Under the pieces are notes generated by a model that worked only from the letters and a program-made list of their open reading frames with translations, ran no database searches and was not told where the DNA came from. The translations under genes and the position numbers were made by a program. Shown piece by piece: positions 1 through 8,289 of a DNA stretch of 32,982 nt. Source of the stretch: Pseudomonadota bacterium. GTDB lineage: Bacteria > Desulfobacterota > Desulfovibrionia > Desulfovibrionales > Desulfovibrionaceae. Each line of letters opens with the position of its first letter. Position 1 is the stretch's first letter. The stretch lies in contig JAEYOJ010000145.1 in the NCBI GenBank assembly GCA_023411815.1, forward strand, positions 1 through 32,982. The letters are read 5' to 3'.

Positions 1-15
1 GGCCTCCTGACGCCC

Positions 16-765
16 ATGGGCAAGACCTTCCGCGACCCGCGCCGCGCCTATCGCATGGAGCCCGCCCCGGTCCAGGGCGAGGCGCGCTTCCAGGTCGTGG
101 TGGAGGAGACGGACCTGTGGGTCGTGGCAGATCAGGACCTGCGCCGCGAGGTGGAGACCCTGGTGCGCGCGCTGCGCGGCCAGCTCAAGGCCCATATCGC
201 GCTGCAGCCCGAGTTTCTGACCAGCCTGATACCCGTAGCCGTGCGACCCGGCGCTGCAGAGATCGTGAGGCGCATGGCCGAGGCCGCCGAGGCCTGCGGT
301 GTCGGCCCCATGGCCGCCGTGGCCGGGACCATTGCCGAAATGGTGGCCAGGGCCTTCGATGGCCGCACGACGGACATTCTGGTGGAGAACGGCGGGGACT
401 GCTTCCTGTGCTCCTCGCGCGAGCGGCTGGTGGGTCTGCTGCCCGATCCCGAGGCCGGGGTGAGCGTCGGGCTGCGGCTTGCGCCCGAGGACTTCCCGCT
501 CAGCCTGTGCGCCTCCTCGGGGCGTATCGGCCATTCCCTGAGTTTCGGCCAGGGCGACCTGGTGGTCGTGCGCTCGCCGTCGGGCTCCATGGCCGATGCC
601 GCGGCCACGGCCCTGTCCAACCGCCTCAAGTCCTCAGGCGACCTGGAACAGGTCGTGGATGGGGCCAAGCGGCTCGAAGCTGCGGGCGTGCAGGGCTTGT
701 TCGCCCAGTGCGGGGGCAGGCTGGCCGTGTGGGGCAGGATGGAACTGGCGGCCTTGGGCGGATAA
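16..765 (+). CDS. UPF0280 (DUF375) family protein, ApbE-like fold
   Basis: The 249-residue product matches the UPF0280 family, which is structurally related to ApbE flavin transferases but has no established reaction. The best signature is the stretch ILVENGGDCFLCS near residues 121-133, a family-typical GGD loop, followed by a glycine-rich SSGRIGHSLSFGQGD segment. There is no signal peptide or membrane segment, so it is probably cytoplasmic. The reading frame stays open to the left edge of the window, so translation may begin upstream; the ATG at 16 has no clear ribosome binding site, and a later ATG lies at 55. The gene converges tail-to-tail with dnaA, separated by about 195 bp holding two inverted repeats. 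The family call is from memory of these motifs; the function is unknown. Confidence 0.75.
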   Translation: MGKTFRDPRRAYRMEPAPVQGEARFQVVVEETDLWVVADQDLRREVETLVRALRGQLKAHIALQPEFLTSLIPVAVRPGAAEIVRRMAEAAEACGVGPMAAVAGTIAEMVARAFDGRTTDILVENGGDCFLCSSRERLVGLLPDPEAGVSVGLRLAPEDFPLSLCASSGRIGHSLSFGQGDLVVVRSPSGSMADAAATALSNRLKSSGDLEQVVDGAKRLEAAGVQGLFAQCGGRLAVWGRMELAALGG

Positions 766-821
766 TCGAGCGCACCGGCCGGATGCGTATCCGCCAAGAG
801 GCGTAACAGGCGCGTAGAGCG

Positions 822-875
822 GGAGAGGCCAGGCCTCTCCCTAAATTCACATCCCAGAGGATGATCTGTCCTCTG
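822..875. other. Two tandem inverted repeats between convergent genes
   Basis: The first is a perfect 9-bp inverted repeat, GGAGAGGCC and GGCCTCTCC, around a single base (822-840). The second pairs CAGAGGA (855-861) with TCCTCTG (869-875). Neither has a T-tract. They sit between the convergent UPF0280 and dnaA genes, where a factor-assisted or weak bidirectional terminator is the simplest reading. Confidence 0.35.
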
Positions 876-960
876 AATTCGCGACTGCTCTCAAAAAGAT
901 ATTGGCTGAACGGGATCGGATGCCATCGGCTTGCGCCCACGAGGTCGGCCGGAAGGGCGT

Positions 961-2325
961 CTACAGGTCCATCTGCTCCAGGGTACGCTGGATCTGCCGG
1001 CCTGCGGGCGTCTTCTTGGACATCTCCTGCTCGAGGCTGGTGATGCCCTTGATGACCGTCGAGTGCGTGCGGTTGAAGCGGTCCGCGATGTCCTTGAGCG
1101 ACAGGTTCGTGTGCCTGCGGGCCAGGAAGAAGGCCGTGTTGCGGGCGAGCACGATATGCCGCTTGCGGCTCTTGGACGCGAGCTGCGTCGGAGAGAGGAC
1201 AAATGTGCGGCAGACCACCTCCACAATGCGCTCAATGGCCATGCCCGCGTTCTGGGAAGCGTAGTTGCCGAGGACATCCCGGGCCATGTCCAGGCTGATG
1301 CGCTCGTTGAGCAGCCGGGCCTTGAGGACGAGGTTCTGCAGGCAGCTTTCCAGCTGGCGGATGTCGCTGGTGATGCTTTCGGCCAGCAGGTCGGCCACGT
1401 CGTCCGGCACGTTCACCTGGAACTGCCTGGACTTGTGCTGCACGATGCGGCGGCGCATGTCGAAGTCGGGCATGCCGATGACCGTGAGGAGGCCCGAGCA
1501 GAACCTGGAGACGAGGTGATCGTCCACGTTGGACAGCTCCTTGGGCAGGAAGGAACTGGTGAACACTACCCGGCTGCCGCGTTCCTGCAAGGCCTTGATG
1601 GTCGAGAGCAGCTCATCCTGGAACATGGACTTGCCCTGGAGGAAATGGATGTCCTCCAGGAGCAGGATGTCGACACCCTCGCGAAACTGCGTCTTGAAGC
1701 GGCTCATGTCCTTGGCGTTGAGGGCCATGAGCATCTTGGTGGCGAACTCCTCGGCCGTCAGGTAGCGCAAGGTCAGGTTCCTGGACCCGGTCCTTTCCTG
1801 GGCGGCATGGCCGATGGCCTGTATCAGGTGAGTCTTGCCGAGTCCGGCCGAGGAACTGATGAACAGCGGGCCGGGCGTGAAGTCGTTGCGCACCACGCCC
1901 TGGGCCGCGGCGAAAGCGAGGTCGTTGCTCGGTCCGACCACGAAATCGTCGAAGCTGTGACGCCAGTTGCAGCATTGCGCGGACTGGATCGGAGTGGTCA
2001 GAGGCAGGCCGAGGTGCTGGGCCTTGACCGTGACCGCCGGTCCCGCCGGCCTTGGCTTGACCGCGGCTTCCTGGGGGACGGGCGCAGCCTTGGGCGTGCT
2101 GCGCACCGTGACCTGGGCAGGGGCGCCGAGCACCTGCAAGGCGGCTTGGGAGATATGTGTAACGAGCTTGTCGCGGACCCAGGCCGCAACGAATTCGTTG
2201 GGCGTGGTGAGCTCCAGGACGTTATTGTTCAGCGATGCATGGAGCGGCTTGATCCAAAGGGTGAATTGATTCGGGCTCAATTCTTTTTCGAGGATTTGAG
2301 TGATTTGCTGCCATGTCTCGTTCAT
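961..2325 (-). CDS. dnaA: Divergent chromosomal replication initiator DnaA
   Basis: This 454-residue AAA+ protein has the DnaA layout: an N-terminal domain I (residues 1-70, starting MNETWQQITQILEKELSP), a Pro/Ala-rich linker (about 75-110), an ATPase core and a C-terminal helix-turn-helix domain. Walker A is SSAGLGKTHL (158-167), Walker B is LLLEDIHFL (221-229), the arginine finger lies in VSRF (272-275), and sensor 2 lies near DIRQLES. Domain IV is present (ARNTAFFLARRHTNLSLKDI). The usual DnaA-box recognition loop GRDHTTV is replaced by NRTHSTV (418-424), with a lysine where the family usually has histidine two residues on. The Walker B Asp-Asp pair reads Glu-Asp. dnaN, recF and gyrB are not adjacent, so this may be a second, specialised DnaA paralogue. 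The ATG at 2325 has only a weak ribosome binding site. Confidence 0.93.
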   Translation of the reverse strand: MNETWQQITQILEKELSPNQFTLWIKPLHASLNNNVLELTTPNEFVAAWVRDKLVTHISQAALQVLGAPAQVTVRSTPKAAPVPQEAAVKPRPAGPAVTVKAQHLGLPLTTPIQSAQCCNWRHSFDDFVVGPSNDLAFAAAQGVVRNDFTPGPLFISSSAGLGKTHLIQAIGHAAQERTGSRNLTLRYLTAEEFATKMLMALNAKDMSRFKTQFREGVDILLLEDIHFLQGKSMFQDELLSTIKALQERGSRVVFTSSFLPKELSNVDDHLVSRFCSGLLTVIGMPDFDMRRRIVQHKSRQFQVNVPDDVADLLAESITSDIRQLESCLQNLVLKARLLNERISLDMARDVLGNYASQNAGMAIERIVEVVCRTFVLSPTQLASKSRKRHIVLARNTAFFLARRHTNLSLKDIADRFNRTHSTVIKGITSLEQEMSKKTPAGRQIQRTLEQMDL

Positions 2326-3042
2326 AGGGACAGCGTCTACTCTGGGCAGGGGAAAAGAGGCAACAAGGGAATTGCGGTTTGGGCAGGTGCGGAAGGGATT
2401 GTTTCTCTACAGCTTATCTCTTTGATTGGATTGGTATATTGATTCAAAACCTGTTGTGTAGGGTTTTGGCGGAAAGGCCGTAAAGCGCTCTTGGACAAGG
2501 CTGGGCGCGTTGTCAATGGCGACATTTAAACAGTCGTTAAAAAAGTTTTCCACAGGTAGCAAATCGTTTTTATGCTGATTGCTAAATATTTCTAAATAAA
2601 ATGAGATTTCATGTGACCTGGCAGGCTTGTCACAAACTGGTGATGAACTTGGGTCGGATAGGTCGTTATTAGTCTAATAATTTGAAATAAAAGAATAAAG
2701 TTTTATGACAGGGCTTCCGGGAACAGGAAGTGCTACCGTCGGATGATCCCTTGCCGGCTTGTCAGCCGGACTCCGATCAAGGAATCCGGGGCCATTGGTA
2801 ATCGAATGTTATATGTGATTCTGCTTCTTGTATCCTGTTCATTCAACAGTAGGGAATTGGACATCCGTTCAATAGTGTAGCAAATAAAAAATTCCTGGGC
2901 GCATAGACATGGTCATAACGCCCGTCATTGCATATGCATGCGCATGGATGGCGAGGCGGTACGGGCGGAAGCGCTTCCAGATACAGGAAATGCCCTGGTC
3001 TGCGTTCGTTCGGGTATTTGGTAGGGGACCGCTGTCCACGAA
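2326..3042. other. 717-bp AT-rich non-coding region upstream of dnaA (candidate origin or control region)
   Basis: No convincing gene is seen here. The part from about 2430 to 2720 is markedly AT-rich compared with the GC-rich surroundings. It contains a DnaA-box-like 9-mer (2546-2554) and a perfect palindrome TTATTAG-T-CTAATAA (2666-2680) followed by an A/T run. An origin of replication, a DnaA autoregulatory region, or simply a long promoter region are all possible; only one good DnaA box is visible, which argues against a classical oriC. The part from 2720 to 3042 shows nothing recognisable. Confidence 0.4.
2546..2554 (+). promoter_or_regulatory. DnaA-box-like 9-mer TTTTCCACA
   Basis: TTTTCCACA differs from the consensus TTATCCACA at one position. 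It lies about 220 bp upstream of the dnaA start inside the AT-rich region, which fits DnaA autoregulation or origin binding. Because the DnaA encoded here has an altered recognition loop, it may not be the protein that binds it. Confidence 0.4.
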
Positions 3043-4152
3043 TTAACAGCTCAGCAGGGTTTCGTAGACGGTCAGGGTATGTTGGAGGAAATCGTTTTCC
3101 GTAAGCTGGGCCACGGTGGAAAGCTGGTTCCGCCGCCACTCCTGCCGCATATGCTCGTGTTTGGCCAAGCGAGCCAGAGTAACGGTAAGAGCCGGCACAT
3201 CTCCCGCCGGTATCAGGGCCGGAGGTGAAAACAGGTCCTTCAGGGCGCCGGTGGCGCTGGCCACGGTGGGACACTCGCAGGCCATGAGCTCCAGGGCGGT
3301 CCTGGGGATGGCCTCGGCCTGCGTGGAGGGTATCGCCGCGGCATCCAGAGCCGAGATGCACGCGGAAACATCCCGGCGCACGCCGGTTATGGATGTGATC
3401 TGCTCAATGCCGTGCTGGGCGATCCAGGCCTTGATCCGGCTTTCGTCGAAAGCGTCCGAATGGCCGATGAGCAGGAGCCGGATGTGATGCAGGTCGAAAT
3501 CATGGCGGAGCGAGGCAACGCTCTGGATTATCTCCCTGTGGCCCTTGGATTGCTTGAAACTTCCCAGGAGGCCGATGACGAACTCCTGGCCGGTGTAGCC
3601 GAACTCCGCCCTGACTCTGCGCCGCCCTTCCGGGTCGTAGCGGAAATGGCGCGTATCCACTCCACCGCTGACGACCCACAGCTTGTCCTTGGGCACCTGC
3701 AGCAGATCCCGGAAGTGCGCGCCGATATCCGAATTGGTCACGATGACCGCGTCGGCAATACGGCGATGCAGGATGCGATTTGGGACGTTGTCCTGGGGAA
3801 GGTTTTGCGAGCCCCGTGTGCGCACCAGCCTTATGGCCTTGAATTCCTCACGCAGCAGACCCCAGAGCAGGAATGCCTCGCCGCTATGGCAGTTGATGAT
3901 GTGCGGCGAGAAAGAGCGAGCCAGGCGGCGCATGCGCAGGTACAAGCCTGGCACGGCCAGCGGGTTGAGCGTGTTCAGTTCCAAGGGGTCGACGCGCAAA
4001 TTCATTTTCGTCGCCATGCGGCCGGCAAGGGAATCCGGCAGAGTGACGACAAGGACTTCGTGGCCTGCCCGCCGCAGCAATCGGCTCAGCGTCAGCGCAT
4101 ACCATGCCGCGGCATTGTATGGTTGGATATTGACGACTTGCATGATGCGCAT
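3043..4152 (-). CDS. GT4-family glycosyltransferase
   Basis: A retaining GT-B (GT4) glycosyltransferase of about 369 residues. The N-terminal domain starts MRIMQVVNIQPYNAAAW, and the C-terminal donor-binding domain starts near VIGLLGSFKQSKGH. The diagnostic EX7E motif is present (E290 and E298 in AEAIPRTALELM), as is a VVSGGVDTRHF segment typical of the family. There is no signal peptide or membrane helix. A TTG at 4176 would add eight residues, but the ATG at 4152 has AGGT six bases upstream and fits family N-termini better. The substrate cannot be told; a role in surface polysaccharide or lipopolysaccharide assembly is likely from family knowledge. No polysaccharide cluster surrounds it. 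Confidence 0.85.
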   Translation of the reverse strand: MRIMQVVNIQPYNAAAWYALTLSRLLRRAGHEVLVVTLPDSLAGRMATKMNLRVDPLELNTLNPLAVPGLYLRMRRLARSFSPHIINCHSGEAFLLWGLLREEFKAIRLVRTRGSQNLPQDNVPNRILHRRIADAVIVTNSDIGAHFRDLLQVPKDKLWVVSGGVDTRHFRYDPEGRRRVRAEFGYTGQEFVIGLLGSFKQSKGHREIIQSVASLRHDFDLHHIRLLLIGHSDAFDESRIKAWIAQHGIEQITSITGVRRDVSACISALDAAAIPSTQAEAIPRTALELMACECPTVASATGALKDLFSPPALIPAGDVPALTVTLARLAKHEHMRQEWRRNQLSTVAQLTENDFLQHTLTVYETLLSC

Positions 4153-4172
4153 GGCTCGACCTGACAGCAACT

Positions 4173-4313
4173 TCAAGGCAGCTGTTTTGACGCTGTGGAA
4201 TACGCGGTGGCCAAGCGTTGCTCCAGATCGGCACGCAAGGCAAGTCCTATTTGGCCTTTGAGCCGCTCGATGTGCTCGTCAGGCCCAAACAGAATCAGGA
4301 TCGATACTTGCAA
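4173..4313 (-). CDS. Possible 46-residue small ORF or gene remnant
   Basis: A short frame opens at a TTG (4311-4313), reads as a plausible protein-like sequence (FGPDEHIERLKGQIGLALRA) and stops 20 bp before the glycosyltransferase start. It has no clear ribosome binding site, and a stop codon lies three codons upstream. It could be a small co-transcribed protein, the relic of a truncated gene, or chance in GC-rich DNA. I do not recognise it. Confidence 0.2.
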   Translation of the reverse strand: MQVSILILFGPDEHIERLKGQIGLALRADLEQRLATAYSTASKQLP

Positions 4314-4416
4314 TAAAAATCAGGCTGGGCAAGCTTGGCCTTGAGATGTAAACCCTTGGCCGCGGATCGCCGAAAAGAGGGGCGGGCGCTTGACCAGCCT
4401 GACCGGACATCCCGGA

Positions 4417-4779
4417 CTAGGAGATCGTCTCGCTCTTGCCGACGGCTTCGGCCTTGATGCGATCGAGGAGCTCGGAGAGCACGGGCTTGACGTGTTCGCG
4501 GATATCTCCGGCCACGATGATGAACAGGACATCATCGCCGGGCGCGAGGTCGCCCTCGCGGGCTTCGACGACGACGCGGTAGATGCCGGGCTTGCGTTCG
4601 TATTCCTGACGCAATTGCTCCAGGCGCTCGCGGTCCACGCGGATCGTTATGGAGGAAACTCCCTGGCGATCCTTGCGCGACCAGGCCCGGACCACGCCGT
4701 TGTGCACAAGGACCATGCCGACGTTTTCGGCAAAGGCAGGGTCTTTCTTGAGTTCGGCGATGGTTTTGCTGATGTCCAT
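4417..4779 (-). CDS. MoaE-like small protein
   Basis: The 120-residue product resembles the group annotated as molybdenum-cofactor protein MoaE in Desulfovibrio. It has an N-terminal VGMVLVHNGVVRAWSR strand-turn, a central PGIYRVVVEAREGDLAPGDD segment resembling the MoaE 'G-x-L-x-x-G-D' turn, and a C-terminal helix rich in Lys and Glu. It is shorter than classical MoaE (about 150 residues), and I do not see the usual HRxGxL catalytic stretch, so molybdopterin synthase activity is uncertain. GGAGG lies about 10 bases before the ATG. No other moa gene is near. It is transcribed divergently from the large TPR protein, with a 64-bp gap that must hold both promoters. Confidence 0.55.
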   Translation of the reverse strand: MDISKTIAELKKDPAFAENVGMVLVHNGVVRAWSRKDRQGVSSITIRVDRERLEQLRQEYERKPGIYRVVVEAREGDLAPGDDVLFIIVAGDIREHVKPVLSELLDRIKAEAVGKSETIS

Positions 4780-4843
4780 TTTCTGCTTGCCTCCGACTGT
4801 TTCAGGGGGAGTGACCTCCTAAAAGTAGCGTCAAGGAGACCCG

Positions 4844-7651
4844 ATGTACAGTTTGTCCAAACTCCTGGCTCAACTGCCGACCTTCACTCAGTCCAGGATG
4901 GTCGCTTCGGGCATCGGCGTCTGGATGGTCTACTCCGGCCACGTCTCCAAGCCCCTGGTGCAGACGCTCATGGACCATGGCGGCGTGCAGTTGGCCACTG
5001 ACGGCAACCAGTCCCTGTGGTTCTTTTTCAGCAAGGAAGCCTACAGGGCCTTGGCCAGGCTTCAGATCTGGCTCCGTCTCAATCCCCTGCAGATTTTCTT
5101 CGAGGCCATGCCGGCCACCTTCCTGGTGGGCTACGACATGGGTTACAGCGTGTCCATCGCCCCCGACCTCAAGGACCAGTATCTGAGCGCACCCGGGGAT
5201 CCCGTGATCTGGGTGCACCCCAAGCTCGAGGATGCCGTGCTCTCGGTGCCTGGCCTGGGCGTAAGGCCGGGGAATGTGCACGCCGGCATGTCCACCCTGG
5301 AATGGAAGCTCCTGCACACGGATCCCAGCTTCAACTACGAATCCGAGTTGGATTGGTATTTCATCATCAAGCCGCTGGGCAAGAAGCTGGACAAGGAGTA
5401 CTCGACGGGTTGGCGCTATTTCTACAGCCGGGTGGAGCCCGTAATCCAGCGGCTAGGCCTCAAGTACATCTGGAACGACTCCTTCCTCATCCTGCCCATC
5501 GACAGCATGCGTCTTCTGCGCAACTGGTGCCGGGAGATCATCTACCTGATCCGGGATATCAAGACGGGTGGAGAGGGCCACTACTGGCCCATGGTCATGG
5601 CCGCCGTGCCCAAGAAGGGCTTGAATTTCAACGAGGAGCTGCCCAAGAAGGTCGCCCTGGAATGGAACCGCCTGGCCCCGGACTACCCCCATCTGAGTTT
5701 CCGAGACGCGTTCACCCTCGGCCGCGAATTCGATGTGAACGAGATCGGCTATTCCATGAGCAAGGGCAGGCTGGAGGATTGGTGTCATATCACGCTGGGC
5801 TCCGAATCCAAGGAGCAGAGCAACGAACAGTCCATCCAGATCAAGCTGCCCCGGAAACTCCTGACGGGCGAGACTGAGTGCTTCTATTGCGGCCTGAAGA
5901 GCCATAAGGCTCCGGAATGCCCCTCGCACGGGTTCATGTCCCTGAATCCCGAGATCTGGGATGAGCTGGCGACCATTCCCATGAACCAGTACGGCGCCGT
6001 AGCCCAGGAGCTGGATGAGGCCTTGACCGGGAACACCGGCACCAGCCTGAGCCGGGTCCTGGAAGGCTCGGGCAAGTCGCGCGTCCTGGCCACGGCCATC
6101 TTCGAGATGACAGCCCCGTTTCAGCTGCGCTATCTGCGCCTGGTATGGAGAAGCCGGAGCAAGGACTGGCTCAACGCCTTCGAGCAGCTGGCCCCCGAAG
6201 AGGGCGAGTACATCTGGGTGGCCATGCAATGCATGCAGAGCCACAAGCGTGAGGAAGCCGAGGTGCAGCTCAAGCAGGCCACGCTGCGCTTCCCGCGCAG
6301 CTATCAGCCGCGCTCGCTGAACGGCTTCGCGTCCATGGAGGCCCAGGACAGCAACCAGGCGCTCTACTATTTCCAGGAAGCGGCGCGCTTGAGCTATACT
6401 CCCGTGCAGAAGATCCTGTTCCTCATGCTGGCCGGACGCATGCACGAGATTCTCGGCGAATTCGAAAAGGCGACCGCCCTCTACAAGGAGGCCGAACTTC
6501 TCTCCAGGGGCTGGGGCGAGGCCCGCTACAGGCAAGGCGTATGCATGGTCAAGATGGGCTTCACCGATCATGCCATGAACGTGTTCCAGGAATGCATCGA
6601 CAAGAATCCGCATTACTTCAACAGGATTCTTATCGATCCCGAGCTGGAGCGCGGTCGGTTCCAGATCCAGGCGACCATGAGCGAGCTTTGGAAGGAAGCC
6701 CGGGAGCTGGACAAGGAGGCCAAGAAGCAGCTCGAGGCCCTTTCCAACAAGATGACCGCCTGGTTCAGCAAGGACCACGAATTCAGCCAGGAAATGCAGA
6801 AGTCATTCGATCGCCTGCGCAAATACGGGGAAATCGAGAACTACGTTTTCGTGCGCAAACTGGCCGCCGGATGCAATGCCCTGGAGGAGGAGATCGACAA
6901 GCGCATCGAGGCCGAGGTCTCCCGCCTGAGCAAGAAGGTGGAAATTTACTTCTCGCGCCTCAAGACGATCATGCGCGAGGCGTCGTGGTTCCCCTTCCCC
7001 AAAATGCTGCGCGATTTCAGCAGGGATTTCAATTATTGCGCCGAGAAGATGCACTGGATGTATACCCAGTATCTGAAGAATGCGGAGAACTTCCGCAGGG
7101 GGCAGGCCTATTCCCTTGAGGTGGAGGAGCGTCTGGACAGGCTGCAGAAGCGGCTGGTGAGCCTGCGGCTGCTGCGCGACGGCACGTTCTTCGGGCTCCT
7201 CCTCGGCCGCAACTTCCTGTGGATGCAATTGGTCGGCCTCGGGCTGGCTCTCCTGCTCATGCCGCTCATCGTTTACCTGGCCGAGCATTCCACGGGATAC
7301 CTTTCCAATCTCATCCTGACCCAGAAGTGGAATCTGCAGAAAGGCCTCGTGATCGTGCTGTCCATCGTGGCCATGTGCCTTGCGGCGCTCCGCACGGCGG
7401 TGACCTTCGAGAAGCGCAAGCGCAAGTTCTTCGACCAGGAGTATGAACGGGTGCGCGAAGAGCGCCAGGCCCGCGAGCGCAAGAAGCGCGAGGCGGCCAA
7501 GAACAGGCGCAAGCTTCAGGTCGAGGCCATGAAGCAGGCCCAGGCCGCCCCCAAGCCCGAGATCAAGCCGTGGAAAACGGCAGGCACCTCTCAAGCCCGC
7601 GGCGCAGGGGCGAGGCCGCAAGACAAGCCGACGACGCCATCCAGGCGATAA
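4844..7651 (+). CDS. Large TPR membrane protein with a CCHC zinc knuckle
   Basis: A 935-residue protein not assigned to a named family. Residues 1-330 form an unrecognised, apparently globular domain. A perfect CX2CX4HX4C zinc knuckle follows (C346, C349, H354, C359, in CFYCGLKSHKAPEC). Residues about 430-600 are helical TPR-like repeats (for example EFEKATALYKEAELL). About 610-780 is charged and probably coiled-coil. Two hydrophobic segments, about 793-815 and 831-853, are separated by a short loop, so this is an inner-membrane protein with its large N-terminal part presumably cytoplasmic. The tail is Arg/Lys-rich, then Pro/Ala-rich. AAGGAG sits five bases before the ATG. A terminator follows 115 bp downstream, so the gene is probably monocistronic. 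The zinc knuckle suggests nucleic-acid or protein binding; that is inference. Confidence 0.9.
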   Translation: MYSLSKLLAQLPTFTQSRMVASGIGVWMVYSGHVSKPLVQTLMDHGGVQLATDGNQSLWFFFSKEAYRALARLQIWLRLNPLQIFFEAMPATFLVGYDMGYSVSIAPDLKDQYLSAPGDPVIWVHPKLEDAVLSVPGLGVRPGNVHAGMSTLEWKLLHTDPSFNYESELDWYFIIKPLGKKLDKEYSTGWRYFYSRVEPVIQRLGLKYIWNDSFLILPIDSMRLLRNWCREIIYLIRDIKTGGEGHYWPMVMAAVPKKGLNFNEELPKKVALEWNRLAPDYPHLSFRDAFTLGREFDVNEIGYSMSKGRLEDWCHITLGSESKEQSNEQSIQIKLPRKLLTGETECFYCGLKSHKAPECPSHGFMSLNPEIWDELATIPMNQYGAVAQELDEALTGNTGTSLSRVLEGSGKSRVLATAIFEMTAPFQLRYLRLVWRSRSKDWLNAFEQLAPEEGEYIWVAMQCMQSHKREEAEVQLKQATLRFPRSYQPRSLNGFASMEAQDSNQALYYFQEAARLSYTPVQKILFLMLAGRMHEILGEFEKATALYKEAELLSRGWGEARYRQGVCMVKMGFTDHAMNVFQECIDKNPHYFNRILIDPELERGRFQIQATMSELWKEARELDKEAKKQLEALSNKMTAWFSKDHEFSQEMQKSFDRLRKYGEIENYVFVRKLAAGCNALEEEIDKRIEAEVSRLSKKVEIYFSRLKTIMREASWFPFPKMLRDFSRDFNYCAEKMHWMYTQYLKNAENFRRGQAYSLEVEERLDRLQKRLVSLRLLRDGTFFGLLLGRNFLWMQLVGLGLALLLMPLIVYLAEHSTGYLSNLILTQKWNLQKGLVIVLSIVAMCLAALRTAVTFEKRKRKFFDQEYERVREERQARERKKREAAKNRRKLQVEAMKQAQAAPKPEIKPWKTAGTSQARGAGARPQDKPTTPSRR

Positions 7652-7766
7652 CCTCGCGGCAGGCGCCCGGCGAGGGGCCGGGACTGCCTGGAGTGACCGG
7701 GCAGCCGCATCCTGTCCGACCTGGGCCATTCCGGTTAGCAAAACGTTCCTTGCAAGGACAACGCAG

Positions 7767-7798
7767 AAACCCCGTCAGGCGGCCGCCTGGCGGGGTTT
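7767..7798 (+). terminator. Rho-independent-type terminator after the TPR protein
   Basis: AAACCCCG (7767-7774) pairs with CGGGGTTT (7791-7798), and the self-complementary core CAGGCGGCCGCCTG lies between them with one T/G mismatch. The T run is short (TTT), so it may need help. Confidence 0.75.
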
Positions 7799-7849
7799 GT
7801 CAGTCCTGGCCTCAGGAAGATTCGTGCTGGTCCGGTTGCGACGAGGGCC

Positions 7850-7882
7850 AAAAAAAAAGGCGGAGGGGTGCTCCGCCTTTTT
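7850..7882 (-). terminator. Strong intrinsic terminator for dsrC
   Basis: On the minus strand an AAAAAGGCGGAG / CTCCGCCTTTTT stem with a 5-nt loop is followed by a nine-T run, 20 bp after the dsrC stop. The symmetric A/T flanks could also stop rightward transcription. Confidence 0.9.
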
Positions 7883-7901
7883 GATCTAGTTCAGCTCTGG
7901 T

Positions 7902-8219
7902 CTACACACAGCCGGTGGGCTTGGGCAGGCCGGCCATCTTGCAGGCTCCCTTGCCGGGTCCGGACGGGAACAGCTCGTAGATGTGCTTGAGCTTGTAGCC
8001 GGTCACCTTGGACAGGATGCGGACCATGGGGGCGATGCCGTTCTTCTTGTAGTAGTCCTGGAGGAACTCGATGACCTTCTGGTGCTCGTCGCTCAGTTCC
8101 TTGATGCCTTCGCTCTCCTTCACGTAATCGACCCACTCGGGGCTCCAGTCCTCGAAGCGCTGCAGGAAGCCGTCCTCGTCGATCTCAAAGCTTTTACCCT
8201 TGAATTCAACGCTAGCCAT
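7902..8219 (-). CDS. dsrC: DsrC, sulfur-carrier protein of dissimilatory sulfite reduction
   Basis: A 105-residue DsrC. In sulfate reducers it carries the sulfite-derived sulfur as a trisulfide between its two C-terminal cysteines, formed by DsrAB and reduced by the membrane complex DsrMKJOP. Both cysteines are present: C93 and the penultimate C104, in the flexible arm GKGACKMAGLPKPTGCV. The fold-typical MASVEFKGKSFEIDEDGFL start is intact, and length is normal for the family. The ATG at 8219 is chosen because AAGGAGG lies six bases upstream; the upstream in-frame extension has no support. dsrAB and dsrMKJOP are absent nearby, as is usual for dsrC in this group. Its neighbour upstream is a YcaO-type gene. 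Confidence 0.97.
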   Translation of the reverse strand: MASVEFKGKSFEIDEDGFLQRFEDWSPEWVDYVKESEGIKELSDEHQKVIEFLQDYYKKNGIAPMVRILSKVTGYKLKHIYELFPSGPGKGACKMAGLPKPTGCV

Positions 8220-8289
8220 GCACATCCTCCTTAAGAAGAAATTGTTAGGTGTTCCTACCACTGACGTATACTTGGGTCAACCGAAGCCC

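Noticed and set aside
931..2442. Long open frame antisense to dnaA
   Set aside because: It mirrors dnaA codon structure in GC-rich DNA and reads as low-complexity Gly/Ala/Leu/Asp/His-rich sequence with no domain.
5453..6778. 441-codon open frame antisense to the TPR protein
   Set aside because: Explained by codon bias of the plus-strand gene, which has a ribosome binding site and domain structure.
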